From Atopobium sp. ICM42b (lineage in GTDB: Bacteria; Actinomycetota; Coriobacteriia; Coriobacteriales; Atopobiaceae): 64,000 nt of DNA. This document shows positions 9,437 to 17,119 of this stretch, one piece after another. The position numbers and the translations under genes were made by a program. The stretch lies in the NCBI GenBank assembly GCA_000564995.1, contig JDFH01000005.1, positions 4,570 through 68,569 of the forward strand, in the 5' to 3' direction. The notes beneath the pieces were generated by a model. The model ran no database searches. It had not been told where the DNA came from and worked only from the letters and a program-made list of their open reading frames with translations. The stretch's first letter is position 1, and each line of letters starts with the position of its first letter.

Positions 9437-10405
9437 TTATGCATCTTTTTCTAAATCCTGAACGATTTTTTCCAAACGAAGCAATCGGTGATACATAGCG
9501 GACTTGGATACGGGTGGTACAAACGACTCCCCTAGCGCTGATAACGACAGCTCAGGGTTATCTTTTCGTGCAAGACAAAAATCTCTGACCGCTGGCGGCA
9601 GAGCTCTGAGTCCAACGAGTTTCTCGGCCTTTTCTATGAGCGCTAACTGGTCTGCCGCTGCATTTGAAGACCGCGTTTGATTTGCCATCTCTGCGTTGAC
9701 AACTCGGTTTACGTTGTTGCGATAATGCTTTTGTACGCGCGTAAACGCGATAGCGCGCGCCATGGTGGGCGCACCAATCTCTCGCAAAAACTTGATGATG
9801 TCGTCAGAGCTCTTAAGGTAGACGGCATAAATTTCTCTGGTACGCATGAGCGCATTGGTATGGCGGTTACGATGATTAAGACGCGCCTTTACACCAATGG
9901 ATCCCATAAGTTTTACCAGCTCAGTGGCAAATCTTTCTCCCGAGACAGCAATCTCTAAGTGAAAATCTTTTAAGGGATCGGCCAAAAATCCGCCCGCCAT
10001 AAACGCTCCGCGCAAAAAAGCTCGCTGCGCCTGTTTGGTGCGGATAACGCTTTTAGGAATGCCACTTACCAGGCCTTCTCCCGGTATATAAATGCCAAGA
10101 GCGGACAGTGCTTCTGCAAGTGAATCCTGGTTAGAAATCTCAAGCAAATAGTTACGTTTTTTATGCATGATAGAGCGACGGTACTCAACGGAAGTACCCA
10201 GATCAAACAAACGGCGAGAAGAACTAATAACGGTACGGGCAACCGTGCCAGTCTCGGTAACAATGCGAACGGCAAATTTACCAGGACCGTGCATCGATAA
10301 CGTGCCGGAAACACGAATAAGCGCAGAAAGCTGGGCTAATTCACAGTCCGTCTGAAGTTCTGGTACGCTGACCAGCTCATTTTTTACCAAGGCAGTATAG
10401 GACAT
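9437..10405 (-). CDS. whiA: Sporulation/division regulator WhiA
   Basis: 322 aa. The N-terminal two thirds is the degenerate LAGLIDADG-like fold (RAFLRGAFMAGGFLADP near residue 132). The C-terminal third is a helix-turn-helix domain (LSLSALGESF...SKSAMYHRL). WhiA is a DNA-binding protein linked to cell division in actinobacteria and firmicutes. It follows rapZ by 13 bp and precedes gap, the standard actinobacterial position. The usual intervening yvcK-type gene is missing here. Confidence 0.93.
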   Translation of the reverse strand: MSYTALVKNELVSVPELQTDCELAQLSALIRVSGTLSMHGPGKFAVRIVTETGTVARTVISSSRRLFDLGTSVEYRRSIMHKKRNYLLEISNQDSLAEALSALGIYIPGEGLVSGIPKSVIRTKQAQRAFLRGAFMAGGFLADPLKDFHLEIAVSGERFATELVKLMGSIGVKARLNHRNRHTNALMRTREIYAVYLKSSDDIIKFLREIGAPTMARAIAFTRVQKHYRNNVNRVVNAEMANQTRSSNAAADQLALIEKAEKLVGLRALPPAVRDFCLARKDNPELSLSALGESFVPPVSKSAMYHRLLRLEKIVQDLEKDA

Positions 10406-10418
10406 AACAGACTAACTT

Positions 10419-11336
10419 CTACTCAGCCTGCTGAGACTTCTTCTGAGCCGCATCAAGATCGCGATGGAAAAGCGTTACGCGATAGCCCTGGCTATTAAGG
10501 TGCTCTGCCGTAGCACGTGCGATTGCAACACTTCTATGCTGGCCGCCCGTGCAGCCTACCGCAATAGAGAGCAAGCTCTTGCCTTCCTGTACGTAACCAG
10601 GCATAACCACGTCAAGCAGCTCAAACCAAGACTTAAGGAATTTCTTGGTAGTGCCATGCGTAAGGACAAACTGAGCTACTGGCTCGTCAAGGCCGGTAAG
10701 TGGCCTGAGCTCTGGATCATAGTAAGGATTGGGCAGGAATCGCACGTCAATCATAAGGTCAGCCTCAACGGGCAAACCATTTTTGAAGCCAAAGGAAAAC
10801 ACGCTAACATCCATAAGCTGCTGTTCAGCAAGCTCTGAAAATGCACGACGAAGACGACTCTTGAGCGTATTAGTACGCATAGATGAGGTGTCTAGGACAA
10901 CATCTGCCAGCGCTTTTATGTCTTGAAGCTGTGCGCGCTCCTTAGAAATTGCAGATGAGAGATGTTCTCCCTCCTGCGCTAAAGGATGACGACGGCGATT
11001 CTCGCTATAGCGACGCATAAGCACTTCGTCTGAGGAGTCCAGATAGACAATCTTGTAGGTGAGCTCGTGATCTGCAAGAGACTTCAGCGCTTCAGAAATG
11101 TCATCAAAAAGACCTTGCGAGCGCAAATCGCAGGTAACGGCCAAGTGGCGGCCAACACCCGTGTTAATGCCTACAAGGTTAGAAAGCTGCAAAATAAGAG
11201 CTGGTGGCAGGTTATCAATGCAGAAATAACCCATATCCTCAAACACGTGAAGCGCCTGCGTACGACCCGATCCAGACATACCCGTAATAATGACAATGTC
11301 GGGAATAACTGAAGATGTAGGATCGTTTTTCTTCAC
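10419..11336 (-). CDS. rapZ: RNase adapter/nucleotide-binding protein RapZ (YvcJ)
   Basis: 305 aa P-loop protein. The Walker A at residues 19-26 is GMSGSGRT, with Arg where Lys is classic; to my knowledge actinobacterial homologues often have this. GYFCIDNLPP follows, and the C-terminal domain carries the family signature GCTGGQHRSVAIA near residue 265. The start is GTG with AAGGAG five bases upstream. In enterobacteria RapZ controls glucosamine-6-phosphate synthase through RNA; in Gram-positives its role is less clear. Confidence 0.93.
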   Translation of the reverse strand: MKKNDPTSSVIPDIVIITGMSGSGRTQALHVFEDMGYFCIDNLPPALILQLSNLVGINTGVGRHLAVTCDLRSQGLFDDISEALKSLADHELTYKIVYLDSSDEVLMRRYSENRRRHPLAQEGEHLSSAISKERAQLQDIKALADVVLDTSSMRTNTLKSRLRRAFSELAEQQLMDVSVFSFGFKNGLPVEADLMIDVRFLPNPYYDPELRPLTGLDEPVAQFVLTHGTTKKFLKSWFELLDVVMPGYVQEGKSLLSIAVGCTGGQHRSVAIARATAEHLNSQGYRVTLFHRDLDAAQKKSQQAE

Positions 11337-11382
11337 AGGCGCTCCTTAAATACGTGACGAGAAAACCTTACCGCTCCAAGCG

Positions 11383-12072
11383 TTAATCCTCAAGTGCTGC
11401 AGCAAACCAAGAGGTAATTGAAGTTGGATGTGTAATGGCTGTACCTGAAACAACCGCCCAAGCGCCTGCATCCAGAGCATCTTTTGCGTCTTGTGGTGTA
11501 TGGACGTGACCCTCGCAAATAATGGCGATACCTGGGAATTCAGTAGTTGCCTGCTGAAGAAGGGCAATATCAGGGCCATCATCGAGCGTTGTATCAATAG
11601 CGGCCTTGTTGTGAGAAAGTGTAGTTGAAACAAGGTCACAACCAGCGGCAACAGCGCGACGGATGTCATCCATAGTCATGCAGTCAGCCATAATCAGCAC
11701 GTCAGACTCTGCGCGCAGAGCTGCAACGGTCTCTTCAAAGGTTCTACCATCTGGCCTTGGACGGTCTGTTGCATCCAGGGCAACAACATCTGCGCCAGCG
11801 TGAATACAAGCACGCGCATGACGAAGCGTAGGAGTAATGTAGACGCCTTCGTGACCCTCTTTCCAGAGGCCAATAACAGGAATTTCAACCCTACCCTTAA
11901 TGGCAGAGATATCAGACAAGCCCTGGCACCTAATAGCTGCAGCGCCGCCAAGCTCACAGGCGCGCGCAATCTGAGCCATGGTCTCTGGATGCCTCATAGG
12001 CTCACCAGGATACGCCTGGACGCTGACAATGAGCTTTCCTTTAAGTGACTCAACAAGCTCTGAATATGCCAC
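11383..12072 (-). CDS. nanE: N-acylglucosamine-6-phosphate 2-epimerase NanE
   Basis: 229 aa TIM-barrel protein. It converts N-acetylmannosamine 6-phosphate to N-acetylglucosamine 6-phosphate in sialic acid breakdown. The expected catalytic Lys (GLWK, residue 71) and Glu (CEGHVHTP, residue 187) are present, as is the phosphate-binding end AWAVVSGTAITHP. The start is GTG with GAGGAG eight bases upstream. It is the last gene of the run kinase-epimerase on the minus strand. Confidence 0.93.
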   Translation of the reverse strand: MAYSELVESLKGKLIVSVQAYPGEPMRHPETMAQIARACELGGAAAIRCQGLSDISAIKGRVEIPVIGLWKEGHEGVYITPTLRHARACIHAGADVVALDATDRPRPDGRTFEETVAALRAESDVLIMADCMTMDDIRRAVAAGCDLVSTTLSHNKAAIDTTLDDGPDIALLQQATTEFPGIAIICEGHVHTPQDAKDALDAGAWAVVSGTAITHPTSITSWFAAALED

Positions 12073-12139
12073 GGTATTCTCCTCACAAGAATGTACGTAC
12101 GTTAAAGGTGTGTGTCTTTACTGCGTGCTAGATCAGCAA

Positions 12140-12170
12140 GCCAAGTCAGCAAGCTTTTTTGTGACTTGGC
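12140..12170 (-). promoter_or_regulatory. Stem-loop between the ROK kinase gene and nanE
   Basis: Perfect 9-bp inverted repeat (GCCAAGTCA 12140-12148 with TGACTTGGC 12162-12170). No T-run follows on either strand, so it is not a standard terminator. It may be an operator or an RNA stability element between nanK and nanE. Confidence 0.45.
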
Positions 12171-12179
12171 GCCTCTTGC

Positions 12180-13169
12180 CTAAAGACGCGTCTCTAAATA
12201 GCCAGGTAGAACAAGGTTTTCTGCAGCTCCAATAAGAGGGGCTTCTCCACCAAGCGTGCCCTTCACAATAGGCGTTGCCTGAACAGGAGGCATGGCCTGC
12301 AACTTAAATGCAGCTTCAAGTGCCTCATGCCAGTACTTGCCACACTCTGCAACGGAGCCAGACAGAATGATGACAGAAGGGTCAAGCATGTTGCACATGC
12401 TGCCCAAGACCTCACCAAGTGCGCGGCCTGAGCGCTCCTCTGCAGCTTGAGCGATCTTCTCGCCATCAAGAGCCCTGCGGTCAATCTCTGCGCCATCAAG
12501 AGCGGATCCATCTTCAAGCGTATCGGAGCCTCCAAGACGGACGTACTCGCGGATAATGCCAGGACCTGCAGAAACAGGCTCGAGGTGAGAAGTTCCACCA
12601 CAAGGGCAGTCAACGCCGGCTGCTGCTGGAGTTGCAACGTGACCAATGTGACCAGCCTCGTCGTGAGCACCCAGCATCAAGATGCCGTGGTTCACAAAGG
12701 CGCCACCAATGCCCGTGCCAACTGCTACGGTAAGAACGCTATCTTTGCCGTGACCAGCACCGTGGCGAGCCTCGCCCAGAGCGTGAGCATGAACGTCATT
12801 AAGAACGCTGCACGGAAGGCCAAACTCACTGGTAACTGCAGAGCCAAGAGCGGTTCCACCCCAGCCGGGCATAAGCTCATTTGCATAGGTGATGTCGCCC
12901 GTACGAGGGTCAACAACACCAGCAGAAGAAATACCCACGCCAGAGATAGTAAGGCCCAGCTCTTCTGCGCGAGCAAGTGCCTCTCTAATTGCCTGGAGAA
13001 CGGTGGCAAGAACCTGCTTGCCACCCTCTTTTGCGTTAGTTGGGACCTTCTTTACGGACTGGACGTTTGGAACGTCAGTGCCGTTAAGGGTGACTATGCC
13101 ACAGGCAATTTTTGTGCCGCCAATATCAACGGCGCAAACATGTGTTGGAGAAACAAACTTAGAGTCCAT
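12180..13169 (-). CDS. nanK: ROK-family sugar kinase, probable N-acetylmannosamine kinase
   Basis: 329 aa. The ATP-binding motif DIGGTKIACG is at residues 15-24, the catalytic Asp in LNDVHAHA near residue 119, and GTGIGGAFV follows. The ROK zinc site is GHIGHV...CPCGGTSHLE, with His in place of the last Cys. ROK kinases phosphorylate glucose, N-acetylmannosamine or other hexoses; the specificity is inferred only from its place between a NanA-like lyase and NanE. The stop is 107 bp before nanE. Confidence 0.82.
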   Translation of the reverse strand: MDSKFVSPTHVCAVDIGGTKIACGIVTLNGTDVPNVQSVKKVPTNAKEGGKQVLATVLQAIREALARAEELGLTISGVGISSAGVVDPRTGDITYANELMPGWGGTALGSAVTSEFGLPCSVLNDVHAHALGEARHGAGHGKDSVLTVAVGTGIGGAFVNHGILMLGAHDEAGHIGHVATPAAAGVDCPCGGTSHLEPVSAGPGIIREYVRLGGSDTLEDGSALDGAEIDRRALDGEKIAQAAEERSGRALGEVLGSMCNMLDPSVIILSGSVAECGKYWHEALEAAFKLQAMPPVQATPIVKGTLGGEAPLIGAAENLVLPGYLETRL

Positions 13170-13184
13170 GGTGTCCCCTCTTGT

Positions 13185-14108
13185 TTAGAGAAGGCCGTTT
13201 GCAATAAGAACCTGCTTGACTGCCTCACGGTTCTGGCCATCAAGTGGCTTAACAGGGCGAGGCATCTGGTCAGAATCAAAAATGCCCATGAGGTTAAGTG
13301 CGCACTTGAATGCTCCAACGCCAGCGCCATAGCCCTGAACGCCTGAAGTGACATCAAAGATGTGGGAAATCTCGTTAAGTCGGTCCTGCTCACGCTTGAC
13401 CTCTGCCCAGTTACCTTCCTGAGCTGCCTTCCACATGCGGACGTATCCCTCTGGCTCAACATTAGCAAGGCCAGGAACAGAACCGTCTGCACCAGACAGA
13501 AGAGCGCCGTCAACAACAATCTCATGGCCGGTCAGAAGGGTCAGAGGGTGACCGTTCTTCTCGTTTTCCTGAACAAGATACCTGAAGGAGACGTCATCGC
13601 CAGAAGAGTCCTTAACGCCTGCAAGAACACCCTCTGCGCCCAGACGAGCAAGCATCTTCCAAGGAAGCTTAGTGTGAACACAGACAGGAATGTCATACGC
13701 AAACAGAGGTGCATCCAGCTCCTGGTGAAGAATGCGGAAGTGCTCCTCAACATCAGCTGGGCCACCAAGTGCATAGAAAGGAGCGGTTGCTACAAGAGCA
13801 TCTGCGCCCAGTGCGAGGGCACGGCGACCGTGCTCCAAGACACGCTCGGTCTCGGTATCGATGATGCCCACAAGGACCGGAACGCGGTGGTCAACAATGC
13901 GAACAGCCTCGCGCACAATCTGATCGCGACGCTCATCTGTTGCAAAAACAACCTCGCCAGAAGAGCCAAGGAAGAACAGGCCGTCTACGCCAGCCTCAAT
14001 GAGACGATTAATAGAGCGCTCAAACGACACAACATCAAGCTGATGGTCTGGGGTATCTGGGGTTACAACTGGTGGAACAACACCGCTAAATGGTACGTTA
14101 CTGGACAT
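13185..14108 (-). CDS. nanA: DapA/NanA-family aldolase, probable N-acetylneuraminate lyase
   Basis: 307 aa class-I aldolase barrel. Visible are GSSGE near residue 48 (GTTGE/GSTGE in relatives), the active-site Tyr in FAYDIP and the Schiff-base Lys in GVKDSSGD. The family includes dihydrodipicolinate synthase, sialic acid lyase and keto-sugar aldolases. The motifs do not match classic NanA exactly, so the lyase assignment rests on the kinase and epimerase immediately downstream (15 bp to nanK). A TATAAT box at 14214-14219 suggests its own promoter. Confidence 0.75.
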   Translation of the reverse strand: MSSNVPFSGVVPPVVTPDTPDHQLDVVSFERSINRLIEAGVDGLFFLGSSGEVVFATDERRDQIVREAVRIVDHRVPVLVGIIDTETERVLEHGRRALALGADALVATAPFYALGGPADVEEHFRILHQELDAPLFAYDIPVCVHTKLPWKMLARLGAEGVLAGVKDSSGDDVSFRYLVQENEKNGHPLTLLTGHEIVVDGALLSGADGSVPGLANVEPEGYVRMWKAAQEGNWAEVKREQDRLNEISHIFDVTSGVQGYGAGVGAFKCALNLMGIFDSDQMPRPVKPLDGQNREAVKQVLIANGLL

Positions 14109-14213
14109 GCTTTATCCTTTCACACGTTGGAAAATCCAACTGGTTTCATACAACAATGTACTGAAGTAGCCGACCAAAGCATTGATCAAAAGCAACTTCA
14201 AAGAACCTACGTA

Positions 14214-14219
14214 ATTATA
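14214..14219 (-). promoter_or_regulatory. Candidate -10 box for nanA-nanK-nanE
   Basis: Perfect TATAAT on the minus strand about 106 bp before the nanA start; the -35 is weak. A short dyad (GTTGG 14127-14131 with CCAAC 14137-14141) lies in the leader. Confidence 0.4.
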
Positions 14220-14225
14220 GTCCGC

Positions 14226-15194
14226 TTAGTTATGACAAAGCCCTGATATAACCTCGCAGAGATAGTTGATTTGCTCGTTCTCAAACTGATTAATACGCTC
14301 GTGGCCAAACTTGGGATACACGCGCATTTCCTTCTGTCCTGGCAAGCGATTGTACAGCGCAAACGTTCCTTCAGTTGGAGCGCTCTGGTCCAGCAGGGCC
14401 GTACCGATAAGCGCAGGTACACGCACCAGCTCTGCCGCGCACGCGCTGTCGAGAAGACCGACCGCGTCGATAGCTGCATCTGACTGCGGGGTGTCTCCGC
14501 ACCCGACATGCGCTCGCAGGGTTGTTGCGTTGTCGGCAAAGAGCGGGTTCAGTGCCATGGTAACGCTCACTTCCTTGGGCAGAAGCGCTGCTGCAAACAA
14601 AGCCTGCGAGCCGCCTAGACCTTCTCCCCAGGTGACGATTGTGCGCCCGAGGAAGCGCGATGCAACCGCGGCGGTTACCAGTGCGTCATCGATGAGCTGC
14701 TTGAGCGTGGAGGATGCGGCGTCATCTGGGTTGCTGAGCGCGCGGGCAAGCTCCTCTGCCGTCAACACTCCCCTCCAAGCGTCTTTGAGTGACGCTTCGC
14801 ACGGGCGAGCCTCTAGGGCTACAACAGGCATACCAAGCGCCGAGAAACGCAATAGGTGCAGCCAGCTACGCACTCCCCGACCAAGATCGGAGAAGAGCAC
14901 CACCACTGGTAGCTTTGCCGAGGCGGACAGCTCTGCCGAAGCTAGCGGTTCTGCCACCGATGCACCCGCTGGGAGAACGACGCGAGCACGCAGCTGCGTC
15001 TGGTCAGTTGAGGTGAATGTGATTCGCTTAAACGTTGCCGCCTGGGTAGCAGACGGAAGCTCAACCACACTCTCTACCTGAGCGTTTTGTGCAAACGTTA
15101 CAGGCGTCTGCCAAAATGATTCAAAGTTTGATGGTCTAAGCCACGCACCGCGATAAGAACGGGCATCTTCAAGCCTTTGTGTTAAACCCCTCAT
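14226..15194 (-). CDS. Acetyl-xylan-esterase-like alpha/beta hydrolase lacking the nucleophile
   Basis: 322 aa, paralogue of the gene directly upstream. Shared landmarks: FESFW near residue 25, WLHLLRFSALG, a late acid residue (GTALLD) and GHE near the C-terminus for the catalytic His. At the nucleophile elbow the partner has GASQGG, but this protein reads GEGLGG at residues 190-195, so Gly replaces Ser. It may be inactive or a structural partner. Its ATG overlaps the upstream stop (ATGA). The gene is visibly richer in G+C than its neighbours. Function unknown. Confidence 0.8.
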   Translation of the reverse strand: MRGLTQRLEDARSYRGAWLRPSNFESFWQTPVTFAQNAQVESVVELPSATQAATFKRITFTSTDQTQLRARVVLPAGASVAEPLASAELSASAKLPVVVLFSDLGRGVRSWLHLLRFSALGMPVVALEARPCEASLKDAWRGVLTAEELARALSNPDDAASSTLKQLIDDALVTAAVASRFLGRTIVTWGEGLGGSQALFAAALLPKEVSVTMALNPLFADNATTLRAHVGCGDTPQSDAAIDAVGLLDSACAAELVRVPALIGTALLDQSAPTEGTFALYNRLPGQKEMRVYPKFGHERINQFENEQINYLCEVISGLCHN

Positions 15195-16231
15195 GCTTTC
15201 ACCTCGCCTTCTGCTTGAGCAGGAAATGACGAGTCCAGCGCTTCAAGAGCTTGCTCTCCCTTGTCTGAGCAGAAGAAATCAATGATCTTATCGTCAAAAT
15301 CGCCAATCTCTTCATGCGCATATCCGGGATAAAGAAGATGTCTCTTTGGGCAGGTCAAGGCATTGTAAGCCGCAAACTGAGCCTCGGGAGGAACTACCGG
15401 ATCATCAAGCCCAGTACCAAAAAGCACAGGACAGGTAACCAGGCGTGCAAAATTAGCTGAATCAATATAGGCAAGCTTTGCAAAGACCTCATCAGCGCGA
15501 GAACCATCTGCGTCAAACCAGCGGGAATAATAACGGATGCCCTCGTAGGCCACCTCATCAGCATTAAGCTCCCACACGCACCTAAAATCAGTGAGGAAGG
15601 GGTAAAGAATTGCCGCCCTATTAATCAGGTCTTGATTGAGTGCGCAAGTGGCAAGGCCAATTCCGCCTCCCTGCGAGGCGCCGTTTACAAAAACGCGGTC
15701 TGTATCAATTCCTTCGAGCTCGCGGACAATCCTGCAGAGCAAGTGAATGTTCTGATACAAATGAACAAAGTAAAGGTCCTCTACAGGTCCATCTAGTCCG
15801 AGCACCAAGTGACCAGAGACGGTAGTGCTCTTATATGAGCTTCCGTCCAAACTGCGGCCACCCTGCCCAGGATTATCAAGCGCAATCAGTGAGCAGCCCA
15901 AGCCTAGAAATGAGCTCTGCTCAAACCAACTGCGAGAAGCCCCTGGATAACCGTGGAACTGTAGAACAAGCGGAGTTTGTACGCCCGAGGCAGTCTGTGG
16001 GCGCAGATACTTTGCGTAAACTTCCGCGCCATCAATTCCCACAAACGTCAAATCAAAAAAATGAGCTGAAGCAGATGACGTGACTTCTGTTGAAGGTACA
16101 ATCTGCCAGCTAAGAGGAGCGTTATCCGCTTCCTCCATACGTGCCTTCCAAAACGCCTCAAAATCTGAAGGATAAGGCGTCAGAGCATGAGCTGCCTTCA
16201 ATTCTGCAAGCTCAAGCGTTTCTTGGTGCAT
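15191..16231 (-). CDS. Acetyl xylan esterase/cephalosporin-C deacetylase family esterase
   Basis: 346 aa alpha/beta hydrolase of the AXE1 family, which removes acetyl groups from sugars. The elbow GASQGG has the nucleophile Ser at about residue 186; the acid is in GLDDPVVPP and the His in GYAHE. HGYPG and DNPGQGG are further family motifs. I chose the ATG at 16231 because AGGTGG precedes it and the longer reading from 16282 has no ribosome-binding site and crosses a terminator. Within a sialic acid cluster it may remove O-acetyl groups from sialic acid; this is inference. Confidence 0.85.
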   Translation of the reverse strand: MHQETLELAELKAAHALTPYPSDFEAFWKARMEEADNAPLSWQIVPSTEVTSSASAHFFDLTFVGIDGAEVYAKYLRPQTASGVQTPLVLQFHGYPGASRSWFEQSSFLGLGCSLIALDNPGQGGRSLDGSSYKSTTVSGHLVLGLDGPVEDLYFVHLYQNIHLLCRIVRELEGIDTDRVFVNGASQGGGIGLATCALNQDLINRAAILYPFLTDFRCVWELNADEVAYEGIRYYSRWFDADGSRADEVFAKLAYIDSANFARLVTCPVLFGTGLDDPVVPPEAQFAAYNALTCPKRHLLYPGYAHEEIGDFDDKIIDFFCSDKGEQALEALDSSFPAQAEGEVKA

Positions 16232-16245
16232 TGATCCACCTAACA

Positions 16246-16276
16246 AGCTAAAAGAGCGCAGCCTAAGCTGCGCTCT
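16246..16276 (-). terminator. Terminator after the ABC transporter operon
   Basis: Perfect 10-bp stem (16253-16262 with 16267-16276, loop CTAA) followed on the minus strand by TTTAG. It lies 22 bp after the ATPase stop and before the esterase genes. The T-run is short. Confidence 0.65.
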
Positions 16277-16297
16277 GGTCAAACAAAAACGTAAGCG

Positions 16298-17119
16298 CTA
16301 CTCACCCAGTTTAGGATGAAGCAAAGATGGCGCAGCACCCAAAAGCGTCTTAGTGTAAGGATCTGTTGGATGCTCAAAGACCTGCTTAGCAGGACCATCT
16401 TCCATAATCTGACCGTGATTCATGACAATGATGCGGTCAGAAACATAGCGAACGGTCTGGATATCGTGCGAAATAAAGATCATCGAGAGGCCCAGCTCAG
16501 ACTTAAGGTCAGTAAGCAGGTTCAAGATTTGTGCACGAACAGAAACGTCCAGTGCGGAAGTAGGCTCGTCAGCAATGATTGCCGATGGGTTCAGAGAAAG
16601 CGCACGTGCAATAGCAACACGCTGACGCTGACCACCAGAAAGCTGACCAGGAAGGGCGCGAAGTGCCGAATGTGGAAGTCCTACCAGACCGACAAGCTCA
16701 TTAATACGGGCTTCTCGCTCCGCCTCTGTGCCTACCTTATGCACGAGCAGTGGATCCATGAGCTGGTCTTTAACAACCATACGAGGGTTAAGAGCAGTTG
16801 CTGGGTCCTGGAAGACAACAGAGACAACGCGGCCAATCTGCTTCCTAAGCTCTGGAGTACGTTTGGTAACATCCATTCCCTTGAAGTACACATGGCCGGA
16901 TGTTGGTGACTGAAGGCCACACATGACATTTGCGGTAGTAGACTTTCCGCAGCCAGACTCACCAACAATACCAATGGTCTCACCAGGCATAAGCTTAAGC
17001 GAAACATTTTGTACTGCGTGAACCTTATTAGGCTTAAAGATTGAGCCCGTACGCGTCTTAAACGTAACCGAAATATCGTCGAGGAAGATAATTGGCTGCT
17101 CTTCAGTTGTTGTAGCCAT
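16298..17119 (-). CDS. ABC transporter ATPase, OppF/DppF type
   Basis: 273 aa. Walker [10 protein letters not shown] near residue 54, signature LSGGQRQRVAIARAL, Walker B AIIADEPTSALD and a His switch (ISHD) are all present. It is the second ATPase of a peptide-type importer and directly abuts the upstream permease-ATPase fusion (no gap) with GGAGG before the ATG. Next to nan genes, the importer may carry sialic acid, as the peptide-type Nan/Sat transporters of other bacteria do. Confidence 0.92.
   Translation of the reverse strand: MATTTEEQPIIFLDDISVTFKTRTGSIFKPNKVHAVQNVSLKLMPGETIGIVGESGCGKSTTANVMCGLQSPTSGHVYFKGMDVTKRTPELRKQIGRVVSVVFQDPATALNPRMVVKDQLMDPLLVHKVGTEAEREARINELVGLVGLPHSALRALPGQLSGGQRQRVAIARALSLNPSAIIADEPTSALDVSVRAQILNLLTDLKSELGLSMIFISHDIQTVRYVSDRIIVMNHGQIMEDGPAKQVFEHPTDPYTKTLLGAAPSLLHPKLGE

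Noticed and set aside
14226..16231. Possible frameshifted single esterase gene
   Set aside because: The two frames are each complete with their own start, stop and full set of fold landmarks; they are tandem paralogues overlapping by ATGA.
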